Positions 27,679 to 34,918 of a DNA stretch of 64,000 nt are shown piece after piece (within the stretch, counting starts at the first letter, position 1; every line of letters begins with the position of its first letter). Under the pieces are notes generated by a model, which searched no databases, was not told where the DNA came from, and was given only the letters and a program-made list of their open reading frames with translations. The stretch covers positions 62,001 to 126,000 of the forward strand of contig JADMLA020000039.1 of the NCBI GenBank assembly GCA_015482705.2. The letters run 5' to 3'. A program made the position numbers and the translations under genes. The DNA comes from Prosthecochloris sp. (lineage in GTDB: Bacteria > Bacteroidota > Chlorobiia > Chlorobiales > Chlorobiaceae).

Positions 27679-28527
27679 TTATTTACGTGAAGCCGGACCA
27701 TTGAAGTGCATGCCATTCGACATCACGGTTTGGAAAAATTCAAGGTTGCGGTATTCCTCCCCCTGTATAGCAAGAGGTTTAGCCCCGATATTCCTGTTAC
27801 ATCCTGCGTAACGTCTCTGAAGTGTTCCGATCTCTCCCCATTTCAACCGAAATACAGGGAAATGGACAGGGTGACCCAATGCAGGGCTTATGACCTCTGA
27901 CCGTAGACGCCTGCCGGAGTAGCGCATATGACACCCTGCACACGACATGTTGAGCTGTCCTCGTTTCGCATAGAAAAACTCCTTCCCTTTGAGATATGCC
28001 TCGTAAGCACCTTGACTCGAAACCTTCACCTCAACGGGTTTACCCCTACTGATATAAGCCATGTAGCTTGAAATTTTGGCAATATCCCCTTTTTTGTACT
28101 CGAGGGGGGGCTCTCCGTTTGCCGACCGGCACTCGTTGATGGCCATCTCGAGGGTAACGACCATGTTGCGTTGTTCGTCGAAATAGGGATAATTGTGGCG
28201 AACGGCACCTCCTTCAGGAAAACAGTCAGTATATGTCTTCCCGTTCGAGAATGAATTCTCGAACAATGCCTGGCCCTCTTCAACTGCGATTGAGTATGGA
28301 GGAAAATCTTCCATTGCCAGCCATTGCTCCCTTGCATTATCGTCTATGGCATAGACACCGTCCGCGAAATCATCGAGCTCAACTTCGGGAAACCTTTCGG
28401 TGAAATACGCCCTGAATTCCTCGATGTCCTTATTGACAAGGGCACTGTAATCTTTTGTCTGACATGACCACAGCATAGTAATCGGTAGCAGCAGCAGAAA
28501 CATTCGACTCTGTGATATCTTCTTCAT
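27679..28527 (-). CDS. soxA: Cytochrome c SoxA
   Basis: The catalytic cytochrome of SoxXA, which joins thiosulfate oxidatively to the SoxY cysteine. The 282-residue precursor starts with a lipoprotein-like or secretory leader ('LLLLPITMLWSC'). It has one heme-binding motif, 'MSCAGCHMRYSG', and the cysteine-ligand signature 'LQRRYAGCNRNI' characteristic of SoxA. A second CxxCH is absent, so this is the single-heme type known from green sulfur bacteria. It lies between soxZ and soxK with short gaps. Confidence 0.95.
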   Translation of the reverse strand: MKKISQSRMFLLLLPITMLWSCQTKDYSALVNKDIEEFRAYFTERFPEVELDDFADGVYAIDDNAREQWLAMEDFPPYSIAVEEGQALFENSFSNGKTYTDCFPEGGAVRHNYPYFDEQRNMVVTLEMAINECRSANGEPPLEYKKGDIAKISSYMAYISRGKPVEVKVSSQGAYEAYLKGKEFFYAKRGQLNMSCAGCHMRYSGRRLRSEVISPALGHPVHFPVFRLKWGEIGTLQRRYAGCNRNIGAKPLAIQGEEYRNLEFFQTVMSNGMHFNGPASRK

Positions 28528-28551
28528 GACGTTCCGGTAAATGATGTTTAA

Positions 28552-28857
28552 TTAGGTCCCGCCGATGATCGCATCGACACGCTCACTTTGCCCCTTGTTA
28601 TCCATCCAGCTCAGTGATATCGACTCCCCTGCTTTTGCACCGTCAAAAGTAAAGGCCAGATAAGGATCCATCGAAACACCCGGGCCGAGTTCGGAATGGA
28701 AAACGATCTCCCCGTTGTATTTCACGGTCACCTCGGTGATATAGTGCGCCGGTATCAGATTTCCTTCCGCATCCTTACGACGCCCCATTTCCATAGGATG
28801 CTTGATCAGCATTTTTACAGACACTGCGTCTCCTTTGGCAACAGCTTTTACTTTCAT
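28552..28857 (-). CDS. soxZ: Sulfur-carrier subunit SoxZ
   Basis: Partner of SoxY in the periplasmic sulfur carrier. The 101-residue beta-sandwich protein has 'KMLIKHPMEMGRRKDAEGNL' and 'HYITEVTVKYNGE', then 'GPGVSMDPYLAFTFDGAKAGE', as in other SoxZ proteins. It has no signal peptide and presumably crosses the membrane with Tat-exported SoxY. The start is ATG 28857 with a strong AGGAGGT five bases upstream; the longer reading to 28923 is rejected. Confidence 0.95.
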   Translation of the reverse strand: MKVKAVAKGDAVSVKMLIKHPMEMGRRKDAEGNLIPAHYITEVTVKYNGEIVFHSELGPGVSMDPYLAFTFDGAKAGESISLSWMDNKGQSERVDAIIGGT

Positions 28858-28885
28858 TCTACCTCCTTCTCTATTATTATAGTTG

Positions 28886-29347
28886 TTATCCGCCACAGCC
28901 GCCGATGGTGACCTTGACCTCACGCGTTGCCCTGTAGAGCTTATCTCCTGCCCTTACGAGAACAGTGATATCCGATGTTTTTGCCATACGAATCCTCAAG
29001 GAGACATCAGGATGCATACGAGGCAAAACGTCGAACGATGCAACAAGAGGCGAAAAATTTGCTTCTGCGAAAATGCTAATGCTGGTAGCACCCGGTATAT
29101 CAGTTGAAATCGTCACAGGTACAAATGCCCCGTTTTCAGCAATTTGAGGAGCCTTTATCTGTATCTGGCCTGAATCCTCTATCGGCAGAGAACCGTATTT
29201 CGCATTGATTGCTTCCTCGAGACTCCCCGAGAGGAAAGCCTCGTCACTTCTTTTTGCGAACACCTGTAGGGGAATCGTGACAGCAAGTGCGGCGCTGGCC
29301 AGAGTTCCTCCGAGTGTCCTTAAAAAACGACGGCGGGTAATGGTCAT
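28886..29347 (-). CDS. soxY: Sulfur-carrier subunit SoxY
   Basis: Carries Sox pathway intermediates on a C-terminal cysteine. The 153-residue precursor has a twin-arginine leader ('ITRRRFLRTLGGTLASAALA') and ends in GGCGG, the swinging arm whose cysteine is thiosulfonated. The mature domain has 'ENGAFVPVTISTDIPGATSI' typical of SoxY. It is followed 28 nt later by soxZ, with which it forms the carrier complex. Confidence 0.96.
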   Translation of the reverse strand: MTITRRRFLRTLGGTLASAALAVTIPLQVFAKRSDEAFLSGSLEEAINAKYGSLPIEDSGQIQIKAPQIAENGAFVPVTISTDIPGATSISIFAEANFSPLVASFDVLPRMHPDVSLRIRMAKTSDITVLVRAGDKLYRATREVKVTIGGCGG

Positions 29348-29393
29348 GTTTACCTCCTGTTATCAATGAAATTGGTTTCTGAAAAAAGAACAA

Positions 29394-29750
29394 TCATAGA
29401 GCGTACATGTAATCGACTACGGCATCTACCTCCTCCTCGCTCAGAATACCATGTTTACCGAAGGGAGGCATGATGCTTTTGGGATTTTTTTCCGTAGCGT
29501 CCCAAATCTGACGCCGAAGGACGGACCTTTCCGGAAACCTCGCTTTCATCTGAATAAGAGGCGGGCCGAAATTACCCGGCTGTTCTCCTCCCGGCATCAT
29601 GTGACAGGCCAGACAGTTCCCTTTCATGCTGTCGAAGGACACCTTCCGGCCAAGCTCGATCTGTTCTTCACCAGGCTCATCGGCCACGAGAGACGAGGGA
29701 AACAGAAAAAAAACAGCAGCAGCAATCATGTAGATATGCATCATAGTCAT
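29394..29750 (-). CDS. soxX: Cytochrome c SoxX
   Basis: The electron-accepting monoheme subunit of SoxXA. The 118-residue precursor has a signal peptide ('IAAAVFFLFPSSLVADEPG'), a heme motif 'KGNCLACHMMPGGEQPGNFG' and a downstream methionine ligand in 'KSIMPPFGKHGILSEEEVD'. It precedes soxY and follows soxF. Electrons would pass to the photosynthetic chain through other cytochromes not encoded here. Confidence 0.94.
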   Translation of the reverse strand: MTMMHIYMIAAAVFFLFPSSLVADEPGEEQIELGRKVSFDSMKGNCLACHMMPGGEQPGNFGPPLIQMKARFPERSVLRRQIWDATEKNPKSIMPPFGKHGILSEEEVDAVVDYMYAL

Positions 29751-29804
29751 CTTACATTTGTTTACAGAAAAACATCTCCCAACAACAGCCGCTTATGGCA
29801 CAAC

Positions 29805-31097
29805 TCATCCCCAGGTATTTGTTGTAATGTCCCGATACCATGTCACAGCCTGGTCAGCCTCTTCACGATAACGCGCATCAGAAGCATCGATCGGTGTCAT
29901 CCCACCCTCGCCCTTTACAACCGTTATCCGACCTGAATCGACCGAAAAGCTACCTTTCGCCGAAAAACCATATCCCTGAGTGACAAGACTGTAGCAGATG
30001 CTGCCGAATGAAGGTGACCGTGGCAGTTCACCGTTGAAAAGACGTAACACTGCCGAAGCAGCAACTTTTCCCTGGCTTCCTGCGGCAAATCCTGATTTCG
30101 GCATAGGTGCAGCCTTACATGCATCACCTATCACGTGAATTCCCGGATGAATGGTCGACTCCAACGTCAGAGGGTTCACCGGACACCATCCGGAAGCATC
30201 GGCAAGCCCTGTATCGAGGGCGATTTTACCCGCCTTCTGAGGAGGGATGACATTGATTACATCGGCGAACTCATCACCGAACTCGGTGGCAACACTCATT
30301 TGCTCTGAATTGACACTCTCCACCTTCCCACCGGCAAATGCCCCGCGCCATTCGATCATCCCGGGATAAAAGCGCTCCCATCCTTTCATGAACTGATCTT
30401 GATCTGAAAATCCATCCTTGCCGTCCAGTACGAGAACACGCGATTTCGACTTGTACTTTTTGAGATAATGAGCAATTAAACTTGCCCGTTCATATGGAGC
30501 TACGGGACAACGGTACTCTCCACCGGGCGGACAGATGATCACGGTTCCTCCATCCTTCATTGATGTTAGTTGTTTTTGTAACAACAACGTCTGCGGTCCG
30601 GCCTCATACGCGTGTGGCATTACGCCTGTTGCAACTTCTTCGCTGTAACCGTCAATGGCATTCCAGTCGAAACTTACGCCGGGAGAGACGACAAGGCGAT
30701 CATATTCAAGAACCTTGCCTTTCTCCAGCCTGACTTTATAGGTAATCGGATCGATTGCAAACGCCCTGTCTGCAATGACATCGACCCCGTACCGCTCTGT
30801 CAATAGCCTGTATGTTTGTGCTAACTCTTGGATATTTTGCAACCCGCAGAAAACCCAGTTACTCAAGGGACAGGTGTAATACACCACCTTCGGTTCGACA
30901 AGCGTTACCGCAACAGATGGATCGATTTCCTTGATATGTCTTGCGGCGGCCGCACCTCCGAACCCACCACCAATAACCACGACGCTCCTTGTCGAGGAAT
31001 AAGCCTTTTTCGGTATACCAAGAGGCCCCATTACCGACCCGGCAATACCTGCAATGAAAAGTCTGCTGAAATCTCTACGCGTAATCATTGCCGCCAT
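29805..31097 (-). CDS. soxF: Flavocytochrome c sulfide dehydrogenase-type flavoprotein SoxF
   Basis: A 430-residue periplasmic FAD protein with a Tat leader ('ITRRDFSRLFIAGIAG'). The dinucleotide fold is 'VVVIGGGFGGAAAARHI'. 'VVYYTCPLSNWVFCG' carries the cysteine position that binds FAD covalently in FccB, 'YRCPVAPYERASLIA' and 'VIGDACKAAPMPKSGFAA' follow, and the C-terminal sulfide-dehydrogenase domain completes the protein. No cytochrome subunit gene (fccA) is beside it, so it is SoxF rather than a full flavocytochrome c operon. It is the first gene of the sox run, 54 nt upstream of soxX. A recognisable promoter module lies 52 nt upstream of its ATG. Confidence 0.93.
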   Translation of the reverse strand: MAAMITRRDFSRLFIAGIAGSVMGPLGIPKKAYSSTRSVVVIGGGFGGAAAARHIKEIDPSVAVTLVEPKVVYYTCPLSNWVFCGLQNIQELAQTYRLLTERYGVDVIADRAFAIDPITYKVRLEKGKVLEYDRLVVSPGVSFDWNAIDGYSEEVATGVMPHAYEAGPQTLLLQKQLTSMKDGGTVIICPPGGEYRCPVAPYERASLIAHYLKKYKSKSRVLVLDGKDGFSDQDQFMKGWERFYPGMIEWRGAFAGGKVESVNSEQMSVATEFGDEFADVINVIPPQKAGKIALDTGLADASGWCPVNPLTLESTIHPGIHVIGDACKAAPMPKSGFAAGSQGKVAASAVLRLFNGELPRSPSFGSICYSLVTQGYGFSAKGSFSVDSGRITVVKGEGGMTPIDASDARYREEADQAVTWYRDITTNTWG

Positions 31098-31149
31098 AAA
31101 TCATTTCTTTTTTTCTGCCGAGCATAGCATCGAACTCTGAACATATTAC

Positions 31150-31195
31150 AACTATGTAATTATATAGTAATAATTGAAGAAACTTACAAGTATTT
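31150..31195 (-). promoter_or_regulatory. Promoter/operator module upstream of soxF
   Basis: Read on the minus strand: AAATACTTG, 22 nt, TATAATT, one base, CATAGTT. TATAAT is a consensus -10 box and TTGTAA, 19 nt before it, a fair -35. The -10 sits in an imperfect palindrome (ACTATATAATTACATAGT, 16 of 18 symmetric), as expected for a repressor site overlapping the promoter. The same 46-bp arrangement recurs at 32501-32546. Confidence 0.65.
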
Positions 31196-31197
31196 TT

Positions 31198-32325
31198 TTA
31201 AAACTTGACCACAACATCGGCCTGCCAGATATCGAGCCCTTCACCGGCATCTTCTGAACCAACGCCCTGATCATGGTTATAGTACTTGAGACTTAGCATC
31301 ATGTTTTGCACGAGCAGATATTTACCTCCCACCTCGAAACCTTTGCCGTCAGTCCCTCCTCCAAAACGAGTACCGTCGGTGAACGCTCCGAGCAAAGCAT
31401 CTTTCTCGATATAGCAATAATTGGCATCGATTTCCCATCGCCCCGGCTTTGCTGCCTTACCAAGTTTTGCTCCAAACAAGTAAGCCTTGTTTTCCTCATC
31501 AACGTCTTCGGCTACATTGATGGCATATTGACTGTAAACTTTCAAGGGAACCTTTCCAGTCAAGCCCGTATCGAAATACATGAAGATTTCGAGCACATCA
31601 TAATCGTACTTCAGCGTAGCTGCAGGGGTGCCGCTACCAGTACCACTGTTATTGAATAACTTGTCTTTATATGCCCAGCCAGCAACATTGGTATCAGCAA
31701 TATTGAGGTAGTTGTAAAACCCCGCGCCAATCATAAAACTGCTATTGTCGACTTTTCCATTCCAGGCCAATTGTGACACCCAGAATGCAGGATCGTTTTC
31801 ACCATCACCCGCCTCATCGATGAAATAGTAACCAAGAACCGCATTCAGACCTGCAGAATGTTTCCTGCCGTCCTTACCGTAATGCAGAGACAGACCTTCG
31901 ATGGTCAGGTCGGTATCCCATAAAAGATCGTTGACTCGAACAATGGACTCACTCACGGCACGCTTCCCGAGGACGATATCCACACGCCCGTCGAGTCCAT
32001 ATGACATAGGATGAAAATCAATATAGGCCTGATTGAGTTTGAACGATTTTGCGGTAAAACCCTCACCAAGAACCTGCATTCGAGAAACAGGGTTGCTCCC
32101 TCCCGTCGAAAGCTCTATACCAGCGTTCAATTCTTCGCTGATTTCAGGAAAACCTCCTATACGAACGCGCAGACGATGGCTGTCACGGTTATTATCCTTC
32201 GTTTCGGGATTGTCAATCTGATAACGATACATGACATCCCCTTTCCAGTTCCACTCAACAGCAAAGGCATCGCTCACGACGCCGGCAAATACAAAAAAGA
32301 CGAGCAACGTGATAAAATTCTTCAT
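31198..32325 (-). CDS. Outer-membrane porin-like beta-barrel protein
   Basis: A 375-residue secreted protein. Residues 1-22 are a signal peptide ('FVFAGVVSDAFA'). The rest alternates aromatic and polar residues in barrel-like strands ('WNWKGDVMYRYQID', 'HRLRVRIGGFPEI', 'AYIDFHPMSYGLDGRVDIVLGKRA') and ends in 'IWQADVVVKF', a terminal-phenylalanine strand typical of outer-membrane barrels. It resembles putative porins found in Chlorobi and other groups; the solute is unknown. It is upstream of soxF on the same strand with a 100-nt gap. Both genes share the same promoter module, suggesting co-regulation with thiosulfate or sulfide use. Confidence 0.8.
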   Translation of the reverse strand: MKNFITLLVFFVFAGVVSDAFAVEWNWKGDVMYRYQIDNPETKDNNRDSHRLRVRIGGFPEISEELNAGIELSTGGSNPVSRMQVLGEGFTAKSFKLNQAYIDFHPMSYGLDGRVDIVLGKRAVSESIVRVNDLLWDTDLTIEGLSLHYGKDGRKHSAGLNAVLGYYFIDEAGDGENDPAFWVSQLAWNGKVDNSSFMIGAGFYNYLNIADTNVAGWAYKDKLFNNSGTGSGTPAATLKYDYDVLEIFMYFDTGLTGKVPLKVYSQYAINVAEDVDEENKAYLFGAKLGKAAKPGRWEIDANYCYIEKDALLGAFTDGTRFGGGTDGKGFEVGGKYLLVQNMMLSLKYYNHDQGVGSEDAGEGLDIWQADVVVKF

Positions 32326-32500
32326 GGCATAAACAGTTAAAAATGATACTATTACAATTCCCTACTGTCAATGCCCGCAGAATTCTTCACGGCATGTGAA
32401 GTAATCGTTACCGCATCAGTGCTGTACGATACTTTCAGCACCACTCCAGCTTTTTACCGATTACAGAAATTATGTCTCGGAAAAGTCAGGGAAACCATAT

Positions 32501-32546
32501 AACTATGAAATTATATATGAAATAATAGAGCATACTGCAAGTATTT
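32501..32546 (-). promoter_or_regulatory. Promoter/operator module upstream of the porin gene
   Basis: On the minus strand it reads AAATACTTG, 22 nt, TATAATT, one base, CATAGTT, with the same order, spacing and 46-bp length as the module before soxF. It lies about 175 nt upstream of the porin ATG, leaving a long untranslated leader (32326-32495). No gene is seen in the rest of the 32326-32774 gap. Confidence 0.65.
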
Positions 32547-32774
32547 AAGACGTATAAACAACAAAAAACAGAAGAAAACCGCTATAAAACGTTCGCTAAT
32601 GCCGCTCAACCATAGCGCCCAATGCACCTCCTGACAAACGAAAACGCATATCTGCAAGCCCGGCTATAAGCATCTCCGCACACTTGTCATTCAACAGTTT
32701 TATTATTACATTACCTCTCAATTTTTTGCAGGATTGATCCTGCTGTACGATCACATGTAACCGATTTCTGAGTT

Positions 32775-32969
32775 ATGGCCAAGAAACAAACATTCGGCGA
32801 CAAGACAGCAAAGAAAGGTGGAAATGATTTCAAGGTTGCGAAACTTGTTTACTCGGTAAAGTCCGAGAAAACAAACGCCTGGAAATTCATGGAAAAAAAC
32901 GTTCGCATTCCGAACGGCGAGAACGACCAGAAAGTCCTTACTGACTTTGTCAGTAAAGCGACAAAATGA
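32775..32969 (+). CDS. Small basic protein resembling DUF4295
   Basis: A 64-residue lysine-rich protein (MAKKQTFGDKTAKKGGNDF...). The central 'VAKLVYSVKSEKTNAWKFMEKNV' and the terminal 'KVLTDFVSK' line up by eye with the DUF4295 proteins of Bacteroidota, which run MAKK...F.KVIKM.KSPKTGAY.F.E, are about 50 residues long and are tied to the ribosome. That match is from memory and unverified. The gene is followed 20 nt later by a hairpin terminator, so it is probably a highly expressed single-gene unit. Confidence 0.6.
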   Translation: MAKKQTFGDKTAKKGGNDFKVAKLVYSVKSEKTNAWKFMEKNVRIPNGENDQKVLTDFVSKATK

Positions 32970-32988
32970 GCTTAGCTTTTTTGCGATG

Positions 32989-33020
32989 AAGAGGCTGTCT
33001 CAAAGGGCAGCCTCTTGTAT
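32989..33020 (+). terminator. Hairpin of the GAGGCTGT family after the small basic protein
   Basis: AAGAGGCTG (32989-32997) pairs with CAGCCTCTT (33008-33016), followed by GTATTAT. The T-run is weak, but the position after the gene fits a terminator. Confidence 0.7.
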
Positions 33021-33074
33021 TATGAGTATGCGATCCGCTCATGGCTGATGTCTCTTTTCAAGCAACCCGCAGTC

Positions 33075-33272
33075 CTAACCAGAAAACCTGGTAGTTCTTC
33101 CGTTTATCTCAATGGATATTGGATCACAATGAATCCCGAGCCCCTCTTTCACGAAACGATATGGTTCGAGGATATTATCCGATAAGATGATTTCTGTGCC
33201 GGTCTCGAGCTCTACGAACAGAAAACCTCATGTTTCAGAAAAATAACGTTTCGTTTTTCTCGTTTTGTCCAT
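33075..33272 (-). pseudogene. Remnant of a small gene with an in-frame TGA
   Basis: The minus strand is an open frame from ATG 33272 to TAG 33075, interrupted only by TGA at codon 15 (33228-33230). After the stop it reads as ordinary protein: GFLFVELETGTEIILSDNIL, then EPYRFVKEGLGIHCD, then PISIEINGRTTRFSG. An alternative is that ATG 33231 (ATG AGG TTT) was the real start and a T was inserted in the following TTTT run: deleting one T gives MRFLFVELETG in frame. Either way it is a disrupted 50-65 residue gene of unknown family. Selenocysteine readthrough is not supported. Confidence 0.45.
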
Positions 33273-33316
33273 ATAACACAGAGGAAAACCGGAAGAGATG
33301 ATAAACATCTATACTT

Positions 33317-34114
33317 ATGACCGATAAACCTGAAAAAGAATGGTTTGCCGAGTGGTTCAATCATCCCCTGTATCTGAAAGTATACAGCCATAGGAACGAT
33401 GACGAGGCAAAATCTTGTCTTGAAACCATTATCAGCAAAACAGGACTGGAAAGCTTTGAACCGTCAGATATCACCGTCATGGATATCGCCTGCGGTGCAG
33501 GACGACATGCATTGGAACTTGCCCGTCAAGGCTTCAAAACAACGGCAAACGATCTCTCCCCGTTTCTACTTGAATGTACACGTTCGCAAGCCGATCGGGA
33601 AAACATCTCGATCGAGTGCACCAGAGAGGACATGCGGCATATTACCGCGGTAAACCGTTACGATCTCGTCGTGCAACTGTTCTCGAGTTTTGGTTATTTC
33701 AAAACGAAAGGGGAAGACCTTCAGGTCTTGGAAAATGTTTACAGGTCTCTGAAAAAAGGCGGCTGGTACATCCTCGATCTGATGAATCCCGTCTACCTGA
33801 AAAAAAACCTCATCCCCACTTCTTCCCGAAACATTGAAGGCCTGAACGTTTCCGAACAACGCAGCATCGAATCCAACCGCGTTATCAAGCAAATAACGAT
33901 ACGCTCTTCAGACGAATCGATCTCTTTTGAAGAATCAGTCACGCTGTACTCATTGAAAACAATGAAAGACATGCTCCAATCGACCGGTTTTATAATTGAT
34001 CGTATTATCGGGGATTACACGGGGTCGGCGTACCATACGGAAACGTCACCGAGAATGATGATTTTCGCAAAGAAAAAGGAATCGAAAAGAAATTGCGTCC
34101 AAAGTGAACAATGA
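33317..34114 (+). CDS. Class I SAM-dependent methyltransferase
   Basis: A 265-residue protein with SAM motif I 'VMDIACGAGRHALELARQGF', a motif II aspartate region ('TANDLSPFLLE'), 'YDLVVQLFSSFGYFKT' and 'LKKGGWYILDLMNPVYL'. It belongs to the large methyltransferase_11/25 group and the substrate cannot be read. 'FADWFNHPLYLKVYSHR'-like N-termini are common in small-molecule methyltransferases of this type. It appears to be a single gene. Confidence 0.85.
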   Translation: MTDKPEKEWFAEWFNHPLYLKVYSHRNDDEAKSCLETIISKTGLESFEPSDITVMDIACGAGRHALELARQGFKTTANDLSPFLLECTRSQADRENISIECTREDMRHITAVNRYDLVVQLFSSFGYFKTKGEDLQVLENVYRSLKKGGWYILDLMNPVYLKKNLIPTSSRNIEGLNVSEQRSIESNRVIKQITIRSSDESISFEESVTLYSLKTMKDMLQSTGFIIDRIIGDYTGSAYHTETSPRMMIFAKKKESKRNCVQSEQ

Positions 34115-34219
34115 TCCAGGTTATTTCATTGTTCATCAGAACATAGCTGTAATATCTGGAAGCAAAAAGCTCGGTATCGAGATTGTAGCTTCAAACAGTA
34201 AGATCAGCGCTCCTTTGCG

Positions 34220-34918
34220 CTACTTCAAAAGCATCTCTCGCAATGTTTTAATTCCGGCATGTCTGGCTTTCATGAGCAACATCTGAAAAAGCTGAGCGGT
34301 GAGAAATGCATCACCTGCTGCAGTATGCCTGTCGTAGAGGCGAATATTATAGCGTTCCAATAAAACATCCAGCCTATACTCCCCTCCTTTGTGTGCAAGA
34401 TTGTAGTAGGGCCCCTTTTCAAGCCTTTTGGCAAGACTCGCCGTATCGATAACCTGATTGAAAAGCTCGATTCGATACCGTTGTTTCAATATTCGGTTTA
34501 TCATGGCAACATCGAAATCGGCATGTTGTGCCACAAGAACACTGTTCCTTATGTATTGCAGAAAACCGGTTACCGCATCATTTTCATCGCTTCCCTCATG
34601 AAGATCCCGCAAGAGAAGCCCGTGAGTGGTCACTGCTTCACAGTCACCGACACTTTCTCTGCGAACAAGCACTTCGAATGAGTCTTCCACATTGATCTGG
34701 AGACCGTCGAGAGCAATCGCGCCGATTGAAATAACCAGATCTTTTCCACAATCGAATCCTGTTGTTTCAGTATCGAAAACAACAAAACGAACCTTTTCCA
34801 GGGATAGATCAAAATGTGAAGGTCCTGCAAAGCCATTCACATAGTCGCAAATACTTGCAGGAAGTTCCCCATGTCGACAACGGCGCAATGCAATTGATTT
34901 TGCAAAAAAGCTAATCAC
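34220..34918 (-). CDS. DEDDh 3'-5' exonuclease, DNA polymerase III epsilon-like
   Basis: A roughly 232-residue exonuclease. ExoI is 'VVFDTETTGFD', ExoII lies in 'VAQHADFDVAMINRIL' and ExoIII in 'YDRHTAAGDAFLTAQLF', giving the DEDDh metal ligands. It is shorter than and distinct from a full PolC or DnaQ. Its start overlaps the end of the DUF294/CBS gene (GTG 34918, 8 nt overlap; TTG 34930 is also possible). The two are therefore translationally coupled, a pairing seen in other bacteria, with the exonuclease possibly under nucleotide control. Confidence 0.88.
   Translation of the reverse strand: MISFFAKSIALRRCRHGELPASICDYVNGFAGPSHFDLSLEKVRFVVFDTETTGFDCGKDLVISIGAIALDGLQINVEDSFEVLVRRESVGDCEAVTTHGLLLRDLHEGSDENDAVTGFLQYIRNSVLVAQHADFDVAMINRILKQRYRIELFNQVIDTASLAKRLEKGPYYNLAHKGGEYRLDVLLERYNIRLYDRHTAAGDAFLTAQLFQMLLMKARHAGIKTLREMLLK

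Noticed and set aside
33228..33230. In-frame TGA read as selenocysteine in the small minus-strand frame
   Set aside because: No selenocysteine insertion-type hairpin is evident just downstream, and the alternative of a T insertion near ATG 33231 explains the frame more simply.
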